Assembly (NCBI GenBank): GCA_020912385.1
Contig: CP087210.1
Coordinates: forward strand, 2,542,001-2,606,000
Direction: 5' to 3'
From: Neofusicoccum parvum
Taxonomy: Eukaryota > Ascomycota > Dothideomycetes > Botryosphaeriales > Botryosphaeriaceae
Length of the DNA stretch: 64,000 nt
The notes under the pieces are model-generated. The model worked only from the letters and a program-made list of their open reading frames with translations, had not been told where the DNA came from and searched no databases. Made by a program: the position numbers and the translations under genes. Below, in pieces: positions 10,933 through 22,574 of the stretch. Within the stretch, counting starts at the first letter, position 1. Each line of letters begins with the position of its first letter.

Positions 10933-12164
10933 ATGACGTACCACGATATCGACATCCCACTACGTAAGCACCCTGCCTCCTCAAACATTGCAGCTCAGCT
11001 CACCGTATTCAAGCTGCCTTCATTGCGATTGACTGGACGGGCATGACCCTCGCCCTCATTCCCATCGTCCTCCGCTTCTGGCTCCGCCGCCGCCAGCTCC
11101 AGCCCCAGCCATTCACACGAAACCTCTCCGACGCTCTCGTCGTCCTATCCTGGCTCTCAGGCATGGTGCTCATCTGCATCAACACCTGGAAAAACAGCCT
11201 CCGCTACCACTACCGCAACCACCCGGCCTCCGAGCTCTACTACTCGGTCCCGCGCTCTCAATCCGCCCACCTCCTCTACGTATCCTGGATCTCCCTCTTC
11301 TTCATCTACATCTCCCTCTGGTCGGCCAAATTCGCGCTCCTCGCCTTCTACGCCTCGCTCCTCCGCCTGCAGGGCCGCTGGGCGCGCACAATGCTCTGGA
11401 GCGCCACCGCCTTCTCCGCGCTGACGTTCGCGCTGCACATCGCGCTGCTGACGCGCTGGTGCAGCCCCATGTCGGCCAACTGGGACACGCGCCCCGGCAA
11501 GCTGTGCTCCGCGGTGCACGACATCAACTCGGTCACCATCTCCACGGTCGCAAACATCTCGACCGACCTCGTCATCCTCGCGCTCCCGCTCTTCGCGCTG
11601 GCGTCGCTGCGCCGCGAGCGCGCCGGCAGCGTGCTGGGCGGCCGGATCTCGGGCCGCATGGGCAAGGCCGAGCTCAGCGGGCTGGCCTTCGTGCTGCTGA
11701 TGGCCGGGCTCAGCGTGAGCGCCGCGCTGGCCCGCTTCGTGACGCTGGAGCTCGTGCAGAGCGTGCCCAAGGCGAACATCACGCACACCATCGACGTGTG
11801 GGCGCTCGTCGAGATCGTGGCGAGCTTGCTGGCCGTGTGTCTGCCGAGCCTGCGCGCGTTCGTGAGGAGGACGAGGGAGGTGGCGGCCAGCAAGAGGGGG
11901 TCGAAGGACTCGAGGGAGCTGCGGTCTGGTGGTCTGTCGTCTGGGGCTTCGGGGAAGAGCGGGAGCGTGGGGGAGGATTTGGGGGAGGGGATGGGGGTGG
12001 GGGTGGTGTTGGATCTGAGTTTGTTGGAGGATGGCTGGCAGGAAAGGACATTGTCGGCAGTGAATTCGCAGCAAACCGTCAGCGGGGAGGAAAGAAGAAA
12101 TGATGGTTTTCTGGCGGTGAAAGCGCTGGAACCTGCGCACACGAGTTCTGAGAGGTTGCTATGA
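10933..12164 (+). CDS. rhodopsin-domain integral membrane protein (PTH11-like/SAT4 family)
   Basis: This is a plasma-membrane protein with seven predicted helices from the fungal rhodopsin-domain family, which includes PTH11-like receptors and the SAT4 group. Exon 1 (10933-10963) encodes MTYHDIDIPL; exon 2 runs from 10999 (or 11014) to 12164, giving about 398 residues. Hydrophobic segments are visible as MTLALIPIVLRFW, ALVVLSWLSGMVLI, LLYVSWISLFFIYISL, MLWSATAFSALTFALHIALL, NISTDLVILALPLFALASL, LSGLAFVLLMAGLSVSAALA and VWALVEIVASLLAVCLP. The loop before helix 5 has paired cysteines (WCSPM, KLCSAV) as in the family, and VEIVASLLAVCLPSLR is a family hallmark. The cytoplasmic tail is Ser/Gly-rich. 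The only intron is 35 nt with the CAG acceptor, or 50 nt using the next AG. The ligand is unknown. Confidence 0.87.
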
Positions 12165-12603
12165 AAGAGGTACTTGAAAGGGAAATGCACGATGAAAATA
12201 TCCCATCCAACTGTAAAACGGTTGTTCAACCTCCAACGCTGTAACGACTGAATGCACCCCAATTCCCACAGCTTTGATTTAAAAATTGATATTCAGCCTG
12301 CATTCGGGACACGCCCATTTTGAATGAGCCGGTTGCAGTGGTACTTGTAGACAGGTTAGACACATGTGGAGACGAGGCATCCATCCGGATTGAATAGTGC
12401 GGCAATCCAAAGCGGCACTGACCACCCTCCCCTTCAGCTAAATCAAAAAATAGACAGAATAGGCACCAACATTGCCCAGTCTCAACCAAAGCTTCAAAGG
12501 AGAAAGGAGAAGGGAGAATGAGTAGAACGAAGGGAATGTTGCGAGAGACTACGATTGCAAGAAGTGTGGAGAATAGACCATTGGCTACCGACACACCACG
12601 GCG
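12165..12603. other. convergent 3' spacer
   Basis: This is 439 bp between the stops of the rhodopsin-domain gene and the AAA ATPase gene. No frame here is supported and no repeats are apparent. Confidence 0.5.
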
Positions 12604-15600
12604 CTAAAGCGGCATCCCTTGCTGTGGCTGAGGTGGTGGCATCATTTGTCCCGGGTTTTGTCCTGCATACTGTGGCTGATTCGCATAGCCGGGCGTTGAG
12701 CCTTGACCACCCTCTGCAGGGTAGTAACCCTGAGGGTTGCTGCTCATATGCTGGTGGTATCCCTGCGGAACCGCAGGGCTCCCGTACCCCTGGTTCTGGA
12801 CTCCGGTCGTGAAACTCGGCTGGGAGAACTGCTGATGCTGCATGGGCGGCTGCGGCTGAAGATTAAAGCTTTGCTGGTGGAAAGAACGCTGCTGGGTCTG
12901 CTGGCTTTGCTGCGGTCGCATTGGGTATCCGCCCGCAAGAGGATCAAATCTATCGTATCGGATTTGCTCATTCTCAGCACCTGTCGAGTAGGTGACTTTT
13001 CCACGCGTACGCCACAGATACTCCTCGAACTCGTCTGATGCTTGCGAGACTGTCTTGAAATGTGCGACGTTCAGATGAACCTCCACGTGGGGCCTTTCGT
13101 TCCCAGAGGCAGCGGCTGCCGCTTGTGCTTCATACTGAGCGATTGCGATGGCGCTCATAAACGCGTTCCGAATTTGTCTTCCGTTCCAGCCGTATCTGTT
13201 CCCGTCCGGCCCAACCGGACTGCATGGATTTTGCTTGGCTTCAAAGTGCTGTTTCATCGCGAACGCAGAGAGTGTATTCTCGTCCATCCGCAATGTCTTC
13301 TGTGCTTCTCTTGCTTTTCGCATCAGTGTCTTCCAGATGTTGAGTGTTTGATCTTCTGTCAAAGGCGGATAGTAAAGCGCCATGTGGATGCGAGATTTGA
13401 AAGCTTCATCGATGTGGCCAACACGGTTCGTGGTCAAGAAAAGTATACCTTCGTAGTACTCGAGAATCCGCAAGAATACTGAGAGCCATCAGCATATATC
13501 CCATCCGCGCGTGAGCCTTCTGATGCTCCAATGTACCGGGTAATTCACTTACCGGAGACCAAAGCATTCCTTTGCAGATCCTGAAGTGATCTACTTGCCA
13601 GAAACACGTCTGCTTTATCAAGAAGGAGGATGCAATCCCATGCTTGGGCCAGCTCAAAATTCCTCGACAGGTTTGCCTCCACTTTTTCCGGTTCCAATCC
13701 GAGGTCACCTGAGAAATGCGAGTTTAGCTATTGAAGTTCTTGTCAAAGGCTGAGAGCTCCAGGACTCACCACAAGTGATTGGTAGAAGTGGCCTTCCTTT
13801 TGCCATTGCTACGCATTCAGCTGTTGACGTCTTCCCAACCCCCGGAACTCCATGGAGAAGCACAATCAGACCACGTCCTTCCAAGAGATATTAGTAAGGT
13901 TAAGTGGAGGGTTCGGTGCATGAAACACACCTTTGTCTCGCACAAGATCAAATTCCATGTCTTTGGCGAAGTGCTTGTCAACAAGAGACTTGATGATATT
14001 TTTGTGCCGTTTCCGCGCTTGTCCCAAGGATTCAAGTGTTCTCTCGGTAGACTCGTCGTTTGGAAGCTTGAGGTCATTCCAAGCAAGGGGATCTGGGTCC
14101 ATGGGTTTCAAGGAGGGGTTCATCTTTCCGTCAGCTTCGTATCGACCAAGCTGGAGCATGACTAGAGTATTTGTTAGCTCTTAACACAATCAGCGAAGTC
14201 TCCAGTCCAACGGAATCATACCCCATTTTCTAGTTCGAAGCACGAATGCTGGAACACGATCAGGAAGAAGCAGCAGATCTTCTCCGTTGACTTCACCTCT
14301 TGCCCATTCTTCCGCCTTGCGCTTTGACGCCTCATTTTCAAAATAATCCTCTATCCTTTGCACATCCCAGAGAAAATCCGGCTCTACGAGTTCACGTCTC
14401 TCGATGTATGCGTTTTCCAATTCCCTTGGATCTGGTTTGTACTCTTCCAGCTCGTTGAATTTTGGGAGCCAGGACGGGTTGAATTGGAACGCTCTTGCAA
14501 TGTCTACCATGACTGCTCCATCAATGTTCTCCAGTGGTATGATCTTCTCGTGATTGTCCAAGAGAATATCGTTTTCAGAGCCTCTATTGAGAGTCCTTCC
14601 GGAGAAAAATCGATGTTGGTGGTGCTCGATGCAAGGCCGATACTGTTCGCATTGAGCAATAATTTCTTCGCGACTCAAAAGCTGCTCGCGCTCCGCTATC
14701 CCCAAAGGAAGGAACTGAAGGGTTTTCATAGGTTGATCCTCATCAAACCACCTTATTGTGAACCTTTGAAACACTGGCCTCAATCTTATACCGTCCGAAG
14801 TCAAGAAGAAGCAGTCAAGCATCAAAGGGCTGAATGTGTCTCTCTTGGTGGCAACCAGGTGAGCTGGATCTTCAATAGGGTCGAAGTTTCTGAGAAATCT
14901 GTGTCCACCGGATACTTGCGCAATTCTCCAAATTTTTTGAGGAGATTCTTTCAGCCGATTGTAGACAAGTTGGCCCGGGTGGTAAAGATACCACAGCTCG
15001 TGAAAATGTATGCGGGATCTTTGAGGCGTGGCTTCCTGCGTTGGCTTGATATATTCGTCAATGAGTTGCACTAGCAACCGGTAAAGCTGAGGAAGAACCT
15101 CAGGTGTTGATGGGGCATCCTTAGATGGACCCGGTCGAGCTTGGTCGTTCTCTCCGACCATCGATGCAGAATTCTCAGTGACAGTATTTGAGATCTCCTG
15201 GTCCTCCTGAGTTTTGTTTAAAGACCCTTCAGCTTCCTCCTCATGACCATCATTTCCCCGTTGCAACTGTTTCTTCGACTCCTCAGCTTCATGCCGAATA
15301 GTATCCTCGTGATGCAACAGGATCTTGAAGGGCCTGCGTAGTACAACAGGGAATCCTGGCTTACTTAAAATACCCGAGGCAGGTAGGCTCCTTAAGAACG
15401 TGCAAAGAGCTTCTGAGTTGATCCTGATTCTTTCTGGGAGACTCTCCATTGTCGGACCTACGAGCTGGTGAGAACTAGTAGTTTCAACACTAGCTTTCTC
15501 AGATCCCAAACGATGCTTGCTTCTTGAAGTCGAGTTCATTGACTGTGGTTCCCGTGCGTCAACGATGATCGGATCCTCGGTCAGAATTTCGATGGCGGAA

Positions 15601-16278
15601 TGAACCGAGGAGACCTTCTTGCCTTTGTGCTCAAAGTACTCATCCCATGTCCTGGTCGCGATTTCGGGTAAGACACGGGGTATTGCGGGCTCAGCCTTCT
15701 TTTCGAGCTTGGTTCTGGTCCACCCAGAAGGCCTTCGATTTTTTTCTCAAGCTCGTAAACCCTGTCGTCCAGGTTGAGAACATAGCGGTGGTGTTGTCTC
15801 CGGTGTCTATCTCGTTTCGTCCTTCGTTCTGTGATGGGCTGCCTCCTGGTTTCGATTTCATACCACGCGCTGTACGTATCCAGATCCACCCTGTTTCTCA
15901 ACTCAGCGTCCACCGCGCTATTATCGCTGATATTGCCTTTATCATCATTGATGTCCTTTTCCAATTGTTCGTTCTGATTCTCCGGAAGCCCATTCTCCAT
16001 ATCAGAATCATTTGCTTGTGACACGCTGTCCCTAAGCTTGCTTTCTCTCTTCACCTTCTTCAATGTCATCAAATATGGCTTGTATCTTCAAATCTTCAAC
16101 ATCCTGCTTGTCGTTCTCAAACTCCTTCCGCTAAGGTTTAGCATAAGTTGTTAGCGTATGATATTCTGGCTCAATTTGTAGGTAGCGAACCAGAACGACT
16201 AACCGACTCATTGTTCTCTTGGTTCTTCGGCACCATGGGATTTGCACATCTTGTTTCGTTGAGTTCGAATGGGTCCAT
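12604..16278 (-). CDS. large fungal AAA-family ATPase with altered Walker B and disturbed N-terminal frame
   Basis: Exons are 16204-16278, about 14222-16130, 13931-14161, 13770-13877, 13553-13708 and 12604-13478; the four downstream introns are 53-74 nt with perfect phase. A start (MDPFELNETR) at 16278 is likely, though ATG 16069 is possible. An acidic and basic N-terminus contains LDDRVYELEKK, followed by a substrate-type domain (DUF7025-like, HFHELWYLYHPGQLVY). Then comes the AAA core: Walker A GVPGVGKT (13828-13851), Walker B LLLDKAD (13608-13628), sensor FLTTNRVGHID and Arg fingers SRIH. The C-terminal tail is Gln/Pro-rich. Walker B normally has Glu where this gene has Lys (codon 13614-13616). 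Within the second exon the frame must change twice, near 16020-16120 and near 15720-15760; the two changes compensate. Family function is unknown. It may be a damaged gene. Confidence 0.82.
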
Positions 16279-17189
16279 GGTAGTGATGGTTCGAATCACA
16301 GAGATCTGTAATCTTTGGAAGCAAGTAATTGTTCAGGAATACCGTGCGTTGAGCCGTGGTTCCTCCTCGAATTGGGGAGCTAAAGGCAGGAGAGCTAAGA
16401 TCTTTTGAGGCTCCGATGCTCACACAGGAGACGCATCACAAAAACCAACTTACAATCATGTAAGATTCCGCGTCCCCACCCTCCTAGGTATCCTAAGAGC
16501 GTGGCGTGCAGAATTCAATAGAGAATTCAATAGAGGCTTGCATTCGACATGGTTGGTGATCATGGGTGTTGCTTATCATGCGTCTTGCCTTGTCTTGGAA
16601 CGTTCAGCCTTGCATCACTGTGGGCGGGGTCCGCGCTAGAAGCAAAGCCCGAAAGTCTTCATTCGTGGCTTTTAGTCTTCATAGCAACTTCAGGCAACGA
16701 GCTGAGTGACTTGTGGCATTGCCTCACGCCAACAGGCAACTTTAAGGCGTCCGTCAAGGTTGTACCCTCGCAGTTCCCTCCTTCGGTCTCAACAAGGTTT
16801 TCCATTCCACCAATCAATATTTGAGCTGAGTTAGTGTGAGGTGTCATAATCGTGGAGGATCTTTTGGTTCGAACAAGCAGTAAAGATGCAGCTCCTCGCA
16901 CATCGCAGATAGTGTCCGCGGTATGCAGCCTTGCTGCACAAGACAATTGTGTGAGGCAAGCAGATGAGAACACGTCAGCGAGCTGTGTAACACAGACAAT
17001 CCGGACCAGGACCGGGCAGAAATTGACGTCAAGGCAACAGGTTCCATCGCCCCATTTTTGCTTCCCACCCCAGCGGGCGTGATAATCCTTCAGCCAGCCG
17101 ACTGACCGATCATCACCAACTACTCACCACAAATTGATCTTTCTAGTTTCGAGGTTGCTACCCATCAAACAATCTGTGAAAATTTGAAA
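16279..17189. other. divergent promoter region AAA / STAND-like gene
   Basis: This is 911 bp between the two divergent genes. A 13-nt string (CAATAGAGAATTC) near 16510-16530 is part of a short direct repeat, AATTCAATAGAG occurring twice. Open frames here lack features. It likely contains both promoters. Confidence 0.5.
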
Positions 17190-19200
17190 ATGGGCGATCC
17201 AATGAACCCGGTACACTGGGTTACACCCTTCGTCCAACATCGAGTCCCTCAGATTTACCCTCCTTTCCAGATGCTTCCAAACCGGATCATTTCGGCACAT
17301 GGTCCCTCCTCACAAATGTGCTTCACTCGGTAAGTGGATTCCGAACAACTCAATGATATCCCATAAAGGCATACCATTTGACCTCACTGTGCAGGGCAGA
17401 TCATTCTACGAAAGCGTTCGAAGATGCTTTGAAAAGGCACTCCAACCAACATCCAAAGGACCACGTCGCCAAAAGGTTCACCACAATTGACAAACAATCT
17501 TGGGAGGAGATACTGAAGGAAATTCTGGCCTCGCAACAGACAGAAAAGAGTAGAGCTTCTAAAAAGACTGCAAGAACGGGCCGTGCTATTGAAAACACGG
17601 CAGCGACCCTGAATGCCTGGATTAAGGTGTTGCCAAGCGGGAACGACTATCTTGCAGTCTGTTGTGGAGCTCTTGGAATCATCTTTGGGGTAAGAACATC
17701 TTTCAATAGGGATTCAGGTTACTGAAAAGACCGTACTTAGGCAGCGGAGTCCCTGGGCAACGCACGCGGTATCGTGGAGAGTACATTGCAATCGCTGTCA
17801 GATACTGTCGAGAGCACAGCAGAAAGCCTTGAGATCTTCAAAAATGAAGGTAAACTCCTGAAGAAGGCAGAGAATCTCTACGTCGCAATCCTAGATGCAG
17901 CAGAAGCGATGCTGAAGTGGCAGAATGGAAACCCGCTGAGTAAGGAACCGGGCAAAGAAAGAATATCTCTAACTCTAAAGCTGACATTTACCGCCAGAGA
18001 AATTTGGAAAAGCCGTGCTAATGCAAGACACTTATGCCGATAAGCTGAAGTCAAAGGCAGACGCCATAAACCGATGCGGGGAAGATTTCCGGGAACAGTT
18101 CCAGATCAGTGCGAATAGAATAGTTGCGAACACGGACAAAAACGTCACAGGCATACATGAGTCAATGGTTGTGGCGTTTAATCAATTCAGTAAAATGATC
18201 ATGAGTATTGCTATCACAGCAGATTGTATGACCTCCTCTTCTATGACTATTAGGATAGCATGTGCTAACCTTTCCCAGGGAGTTAGTCTACCCTATGACC
18301 TTGCAAAATCCTAACTTCACCTGACATCAATAAACAGCTGTTCACAACCAACATATCATCTTGAGTATGCTAGATCGTCCTCCTCCTCCTAAGGATATAG
18401 CCCCTGAAGATGTTCTCAACTGCTTGGAGGTCAATCCGGGCCACAACGAACCAGATATCAGAACAATTATGCAGCGAGATAATGTCCACAGGGCTTTACA
18501 CAACAACGCTGTCTGGATACTTCATGACCAAAGGTTCACGACTTGGTTCAAATTACTGAGCTCTGACATCATACTCATCAACGGCAACGAAAGCCCATTG
18601 CCACGTTCGTTCGTTCGTTCGTCTTCTTTGGCAACTTTCTCAGCAAACTTTGTCCAGGGTCTTGACCCCATCCCAGGAGCCCTTCCGGTAGCATTCTTCT
18701 GCTCTGAGCATCTCGAAAGCGGCGACACACTTTCTGGAGCTACAGGAATGATGCGGAGCCTTATATCTCAGGTGGTGAGACGGTGTGGAAAGATGGATGA
18801 GTCGGTCATCGACCCCTCACTATTAGGACGGGTGCAACAAGGCGACATCCAGGCCATGTGGACAATCTTCCAGAACCTCATCGGAAGCCTTCAGGGAGCC
18901 ACCGTCTTCTGTATCATAGACGGCCTTCCTCTCTTCCAGCCAATGGACGAAGAGCAGAAGATAATGGGCCCGTTGATGAAGAGTTTCCGTGATCTTGTCA
19001 AAGATCTCAATAACAGGGCTCAAACGGCAAGTACAGGTGTGCGGCTTAAAATCATGATCGCCTGTCCATTCATAGGGACTACCCTTCGAGAGGAATGGTT
19101 TGCGGATGAAGAACCGTTGGTTGTGCCATCGGGGAGAGGCCAGATGTTAGGAGGGATCAATCAACATGAATTGTTCTACGCAAACACAGACTACGAATGA
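17190..19200 (+). CDS. STAND-like fungal protein, helical N-terminal domain, no P-loop
   Basis: Five exons (17190-17329, 17395-17689, 17741-17939, 17998-18225, 18338-19200) give 574 residues, every junction in phase. The N-terminal half is helical and resembles the domain (DUF7708-like) that precedes NACHT modules in fungal STAND proteins: WEEILKEI, LNAWIKVLPSGNDYLAVCCGALGIIFGAA, and a run of amphipathic helices with LYVAILDAAEAMLKW. The C-terminal half has the NTPase-like arrangement seen in some fungal STAND paralogues: ILINGNE strand, PVAFFCSEH, GATGMMRSLISQVV, and TVFCIIDGLPLFQ in the place of a Walker B strand. A Walker A (GxxxxGK) is absent; the position after ILINGN reads ESPLPRS. No ankyrin, TPR or WD repeats follow. 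The family often acts in nonself recognition or is uncharacterised. A (TTCG)n microsatellite at 18605-18622 is translated within the protein. Start and splice sites are inferred. Confidence 0.72.
18605..18622. repeat. TTCG microsatellite in coding sequence
   Basis: Four successive TTCG units (GTTCGTTCGTTCGTTCGTC) sit inside the last exon of the STAND-like gene, encoding SFVRSS. Gain or loss of one unit would shift the reading frame, so this is a potential contingency site. Confidence 0.8.
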
Positions 19201-19941
19201 TGAGGTCAGGATCAAGTTATCAACAGCCAGGCCACATGTACCTGTCATTTTTCTTTCTTTGCAATGCGTTCATGGAATTTTGATGTGACCTGCTGCTGAG
19301 GTCATTAAATTGCGCACTTTGATGCATATTTATCTCATGTACCCGGAAAGAGACACTGTCAATCTGTCGTTCATTCGCCACTGTAGATTTCGTGCGGTGC
19401 GAATGATAAGATCTTCACTTCTCATTCTAAAAAATATTTCGAGATGCTTGTTTTCATCCACAATCAGTTCGGCAGTTTTTAAAACAGAGTAGAAGAATGT
19501 AACACTCGACAAGATGGTGAGAATAAGATGAACATGATTGGAAATATGATGAACCCTCTGCTGACCGAAAAGGTCCTCTTAAGGTCAACGGGAAAAGACT
19601 GCGTGTGCACGAAGACATGCATCATTGACACCGGCTTGTAGCGCCTGAGCGCACACAACATGACGTAAACTTGCGTGCAACGAAAGAATAAGGTATCTAC
19701 TATGTCCCAAAAAAAAAACACAACCCAAGCCTCCCCGTGCAAAGACGCAGGATGGAAGCTCTGGGACCTCAAAAACACTACCACTCGAAGAGGGAAGAAC
19801 GATAACAACGCCGTCTCCAGATGCCCAACCACCCACGCACTCCCCTGTGTCCATTCTACGCTTTGTACTTCTCGAACCCAAGAGTGTCGTTAACGCTACC
19901 GGAATGGAAAGGGAAGGGAATATGGCTTAAAAAACAAGTCA
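19201..19941. other. convergent 3' spacer
   Basis: This is 741 bp between the STAND-like gene and TRS85, AT-richer than the TRS85 side. A run of nine A lies near 19709-19717. No coding frame is supported. Confidence 0.5.
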
Positions 19942-22574
19942 TCACTGTTGCTCGCCGCTCTTTTCCTCTGTCTCTGCCTCCGCCGAAGCGTCCTCTGCAG
20001 GTGGTGCTTTTCCGTTCTCCGCGTCCGGCACTGGCTCCTCGGTAGCGGTCTTCTCACCAGCCCCTGCACCTTCCCCTCCTTCCGCTGTCTCAAACCCTTC
20101 CTGGACAACTGCCAACTCCTTGGGCTTGTCCTGCTGCTCCGTGAGGAATGCCGGGTTCTCATCGCGCGTGCGCATCGGGCTCATAGAGTTCTCTCCCGCG
20201 AGCGGCGGCACGACGGCACCGATTAGGCTCTTGCGATGGCTCCTCTTGTCCTGGCCAAGCGTCTCGCTAACCTCCTCCACAATCTCCTCGGCTTCTGCCT
20301 CGGCGCCTTCCGGAACGTCGCCATCATCGCCTTCGGCACCTTCTTCAGCGCCGAAGCCGACACGGGACGCAAGGCGGCTTGCAACGACGGCTTGGCGAAG
20401 CTCGTCCATGAAGCCACGCATACCACTGAACTCGACCGTTCGTCGCGTGTGCTCCTCCTTCTCGTCTGTTGTGTCAGCGTCCTCGTTCATGCCGTAGAGG
20501 CTGGCGGCGACGTCCAAACACTTCTCGGCTTGCACGCTCTTGTCCAGCTTCATCCACGAATCGGCGGAGAGGACGGCCCAAAGACCAGCTTTGCGTTTCC
20601 GTGTGCCCCAGCTCAAGTGGCCAACACCCTGCATACCGGTGTAGCAGTCGGAGATGCGCTCTGTGAAGAGCGCATGCCCAACAGCGCCAACAAGTCGTGC
20701 CTCGAGAATGCGGGCGGCCCATCGGGCGGCATCGTCACAAGCAGAGTGTCCACGGAGTTTAAGCAGTTCCAGTCCGAGAGCGAGTCCACGGAGTGCGTTG
20801 TACGGTGCCTCGCAGCGAGCAAGGTAAGAATAGCTTGCGGTTTCCAGCATTTGGTCGATATTCTCTATGCGAGTCTTTGAGGACATACTCTGTGGAACAA
20901 GCAGTGTGCTGATGACTGTCATCTCATTCGCGCCTGCGTAATACTTCCAGGCCTTGTCGTTGTTGAAGTCGGTACGCAGGATGTCGTAGGTGCTGGCCGC
21001 CAGGCGGAAGTCACGCAGCATGAAGGCATAATCCGCAAGCTTACGCATCAGGGCCTCAGGTGCGTCCGGCCTGTAGAAACCTTGGAGAGAGTCGTAATTA
21101 CTTCCAGATCCGCCTTGCAGAGAGATACCGGAATTCCTTGAAGAGGATCCAAAGCCAGCCCAGCGTTTTGAAAGAGACATGAACCGGCCACTGATTCCTT
21201 TGCGTTTGGAGGCTATGTTCTCGTTCCACTGCATAGAGTACCTTTCCATCGTGGGAATGATCGACTGCGTCACCAGCTCACGAACAAAAGTACGGATTGC
21301 CGTTGCATCGGATTCAAACAGGCACGGAGTAGGGTCCTCAACGTCCTCGGAGGTTTCTCAAGAGAAGTCAGGTTCAGCCGATTCCGGAACATGTGGGATG
21401 TCTTACCTCGTTTTTGAATTTCAGCCAGCTCTTCGGAAGCTGACAGCCAATCGCACATGGGTAGTCTGACGGCATCATCATCCGAAGACACACATTGAGT
21501 ACTCCTCAGTCGTAACAGATGGCAGTGCAACCCGAAATGTCGCTTCATTTGCTCATACAGCGCTGTAGACTTGGCAATGTCATCATGATCTTCGTCGTGC
21601 ACCAGCACGTAATATCGTAAATAGTCGTTATTAACCCACTGCGGCAGTCTCTGGTCCCCGGTGTTGGTGCTCTGGTATAGCTGACGCAGCTCCTCAATTG
21701 GCTGGGGACAGCGGGAGCTGATGGCCATGATGCAGGCAACCGGGTGAGAGAACGTCTCATGTGGAGTGATGGGTAGTCCAGAAAGCAAGCGGCGCAAATA
21801 AAGCCGGTAAAAGGGCGAAGAGGATCCAGACACGTCGGCGCTGGCCCTCTTAGAATTGAAGTAGTCGTCCACAGCACCTCCGGTCTGCAGCTCAGCAAAC
21901 GACAGGTGCCGATCCACAGCCTCCTCTATAGCTCCAACATCTCCGCCAACCCTGACGAAAGGGAAGGGTTCTCCTCGTGGGTCTCCGTTTGCGCTTCCCG
22001 GGCGTGCCTCGGTGCTCCGCCGCGGCCGGACGCCGAGCCCATCCTTAAGGCCAGTAAAGCGAACGCCAAAGTCGTCCCAGCTCCTGCTTGCGCCAACGCT
22101 GTCCCGGATTGTCACCTTCCCCTGCACCAGGTCTCCGTAAGGCCGTATCAACTCCAAGAAGCCGCCCGCAAAGCCTTTCGCGCGGCAAATGTCTTCCGTG
22201 TCGGGCGAGGCGACGACGCCGATGTGCGGCACGAAGGAGCGGAGGATCAGGGAGCGGATCTCGTCGCTGCCACTGGCGAGCGAAAGCACAGGCGAGGCGG
22301 TGCCGGCGCGGGGCGGCGGCGAGAAGACGGAGCCGGCGACTATGGGGGCATGAGGGGTGGAGGTGCCGGAGCCCGGCGTGTTGGGGCGCAAGGTTGACGT
22401 GGAGGCAAAGACGGACGAGAGCGTGGCAGTGGAGCGGCGGTAGGGCAGGCTGGAGACGGAGGAGGCTATGGAGGGGGCGGGCGAGGAGCTGCGCTTGAGC
22501 AGCACATTGGAGCGCTCTGAGTCTATGCTGGAGTGGGGAGTATGCCTGGGCGCATCATCTCGTGAAGGCGTCAT
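19942..22574 (-). CDS. TRS85: TRAPPIII subunit Trs85 (TRAPPC8)
   Basis: Trs85 is the subunit that makes TRAPPIII, the Rab Ypt1 exchange factor used in autophagy and early Golgi traffic. Two exons, 21407-22574 and 19942-21356, are separated by a 50-nt intron (donor GTAAGA, branch CCTGAC, acceptor GAG) and give 860 residues. The start ATG at 22574 (MTPSRDDAPRHTP) is chosen because no ATG lies upstream in frame. A Ser/Pro-rich leader precedes SDEIRSLILRSFVPHIGVVASPDTEDICRAKGF, the conserved family opening. Also visible are the central PQWVNNDYLRYYVLVHDE segment and, spanning the splice, DPTPCLFESDATAIRTFVRELVTQS. Further on, LADYAFMLRDFRLAASTYDILRTDFNNDKAWKYYAG is the TPR-like segment best conserved in Trs85. 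The C-terminal 150 residues are Glu-rich and disordered. It is divergent from CCA1 over a 404-bp spacer. Confidence 0.95.

Noticed and set aside
4899..12164. Secondary-metabolite gene cluster (monooxygenase, methyltransferase, membrane protein)
   Set aside because: No backbone enzyme, P450, dedicated transporter or pathway regulator lies among them, and spacers are long; the three genes are common singletons in fungi.
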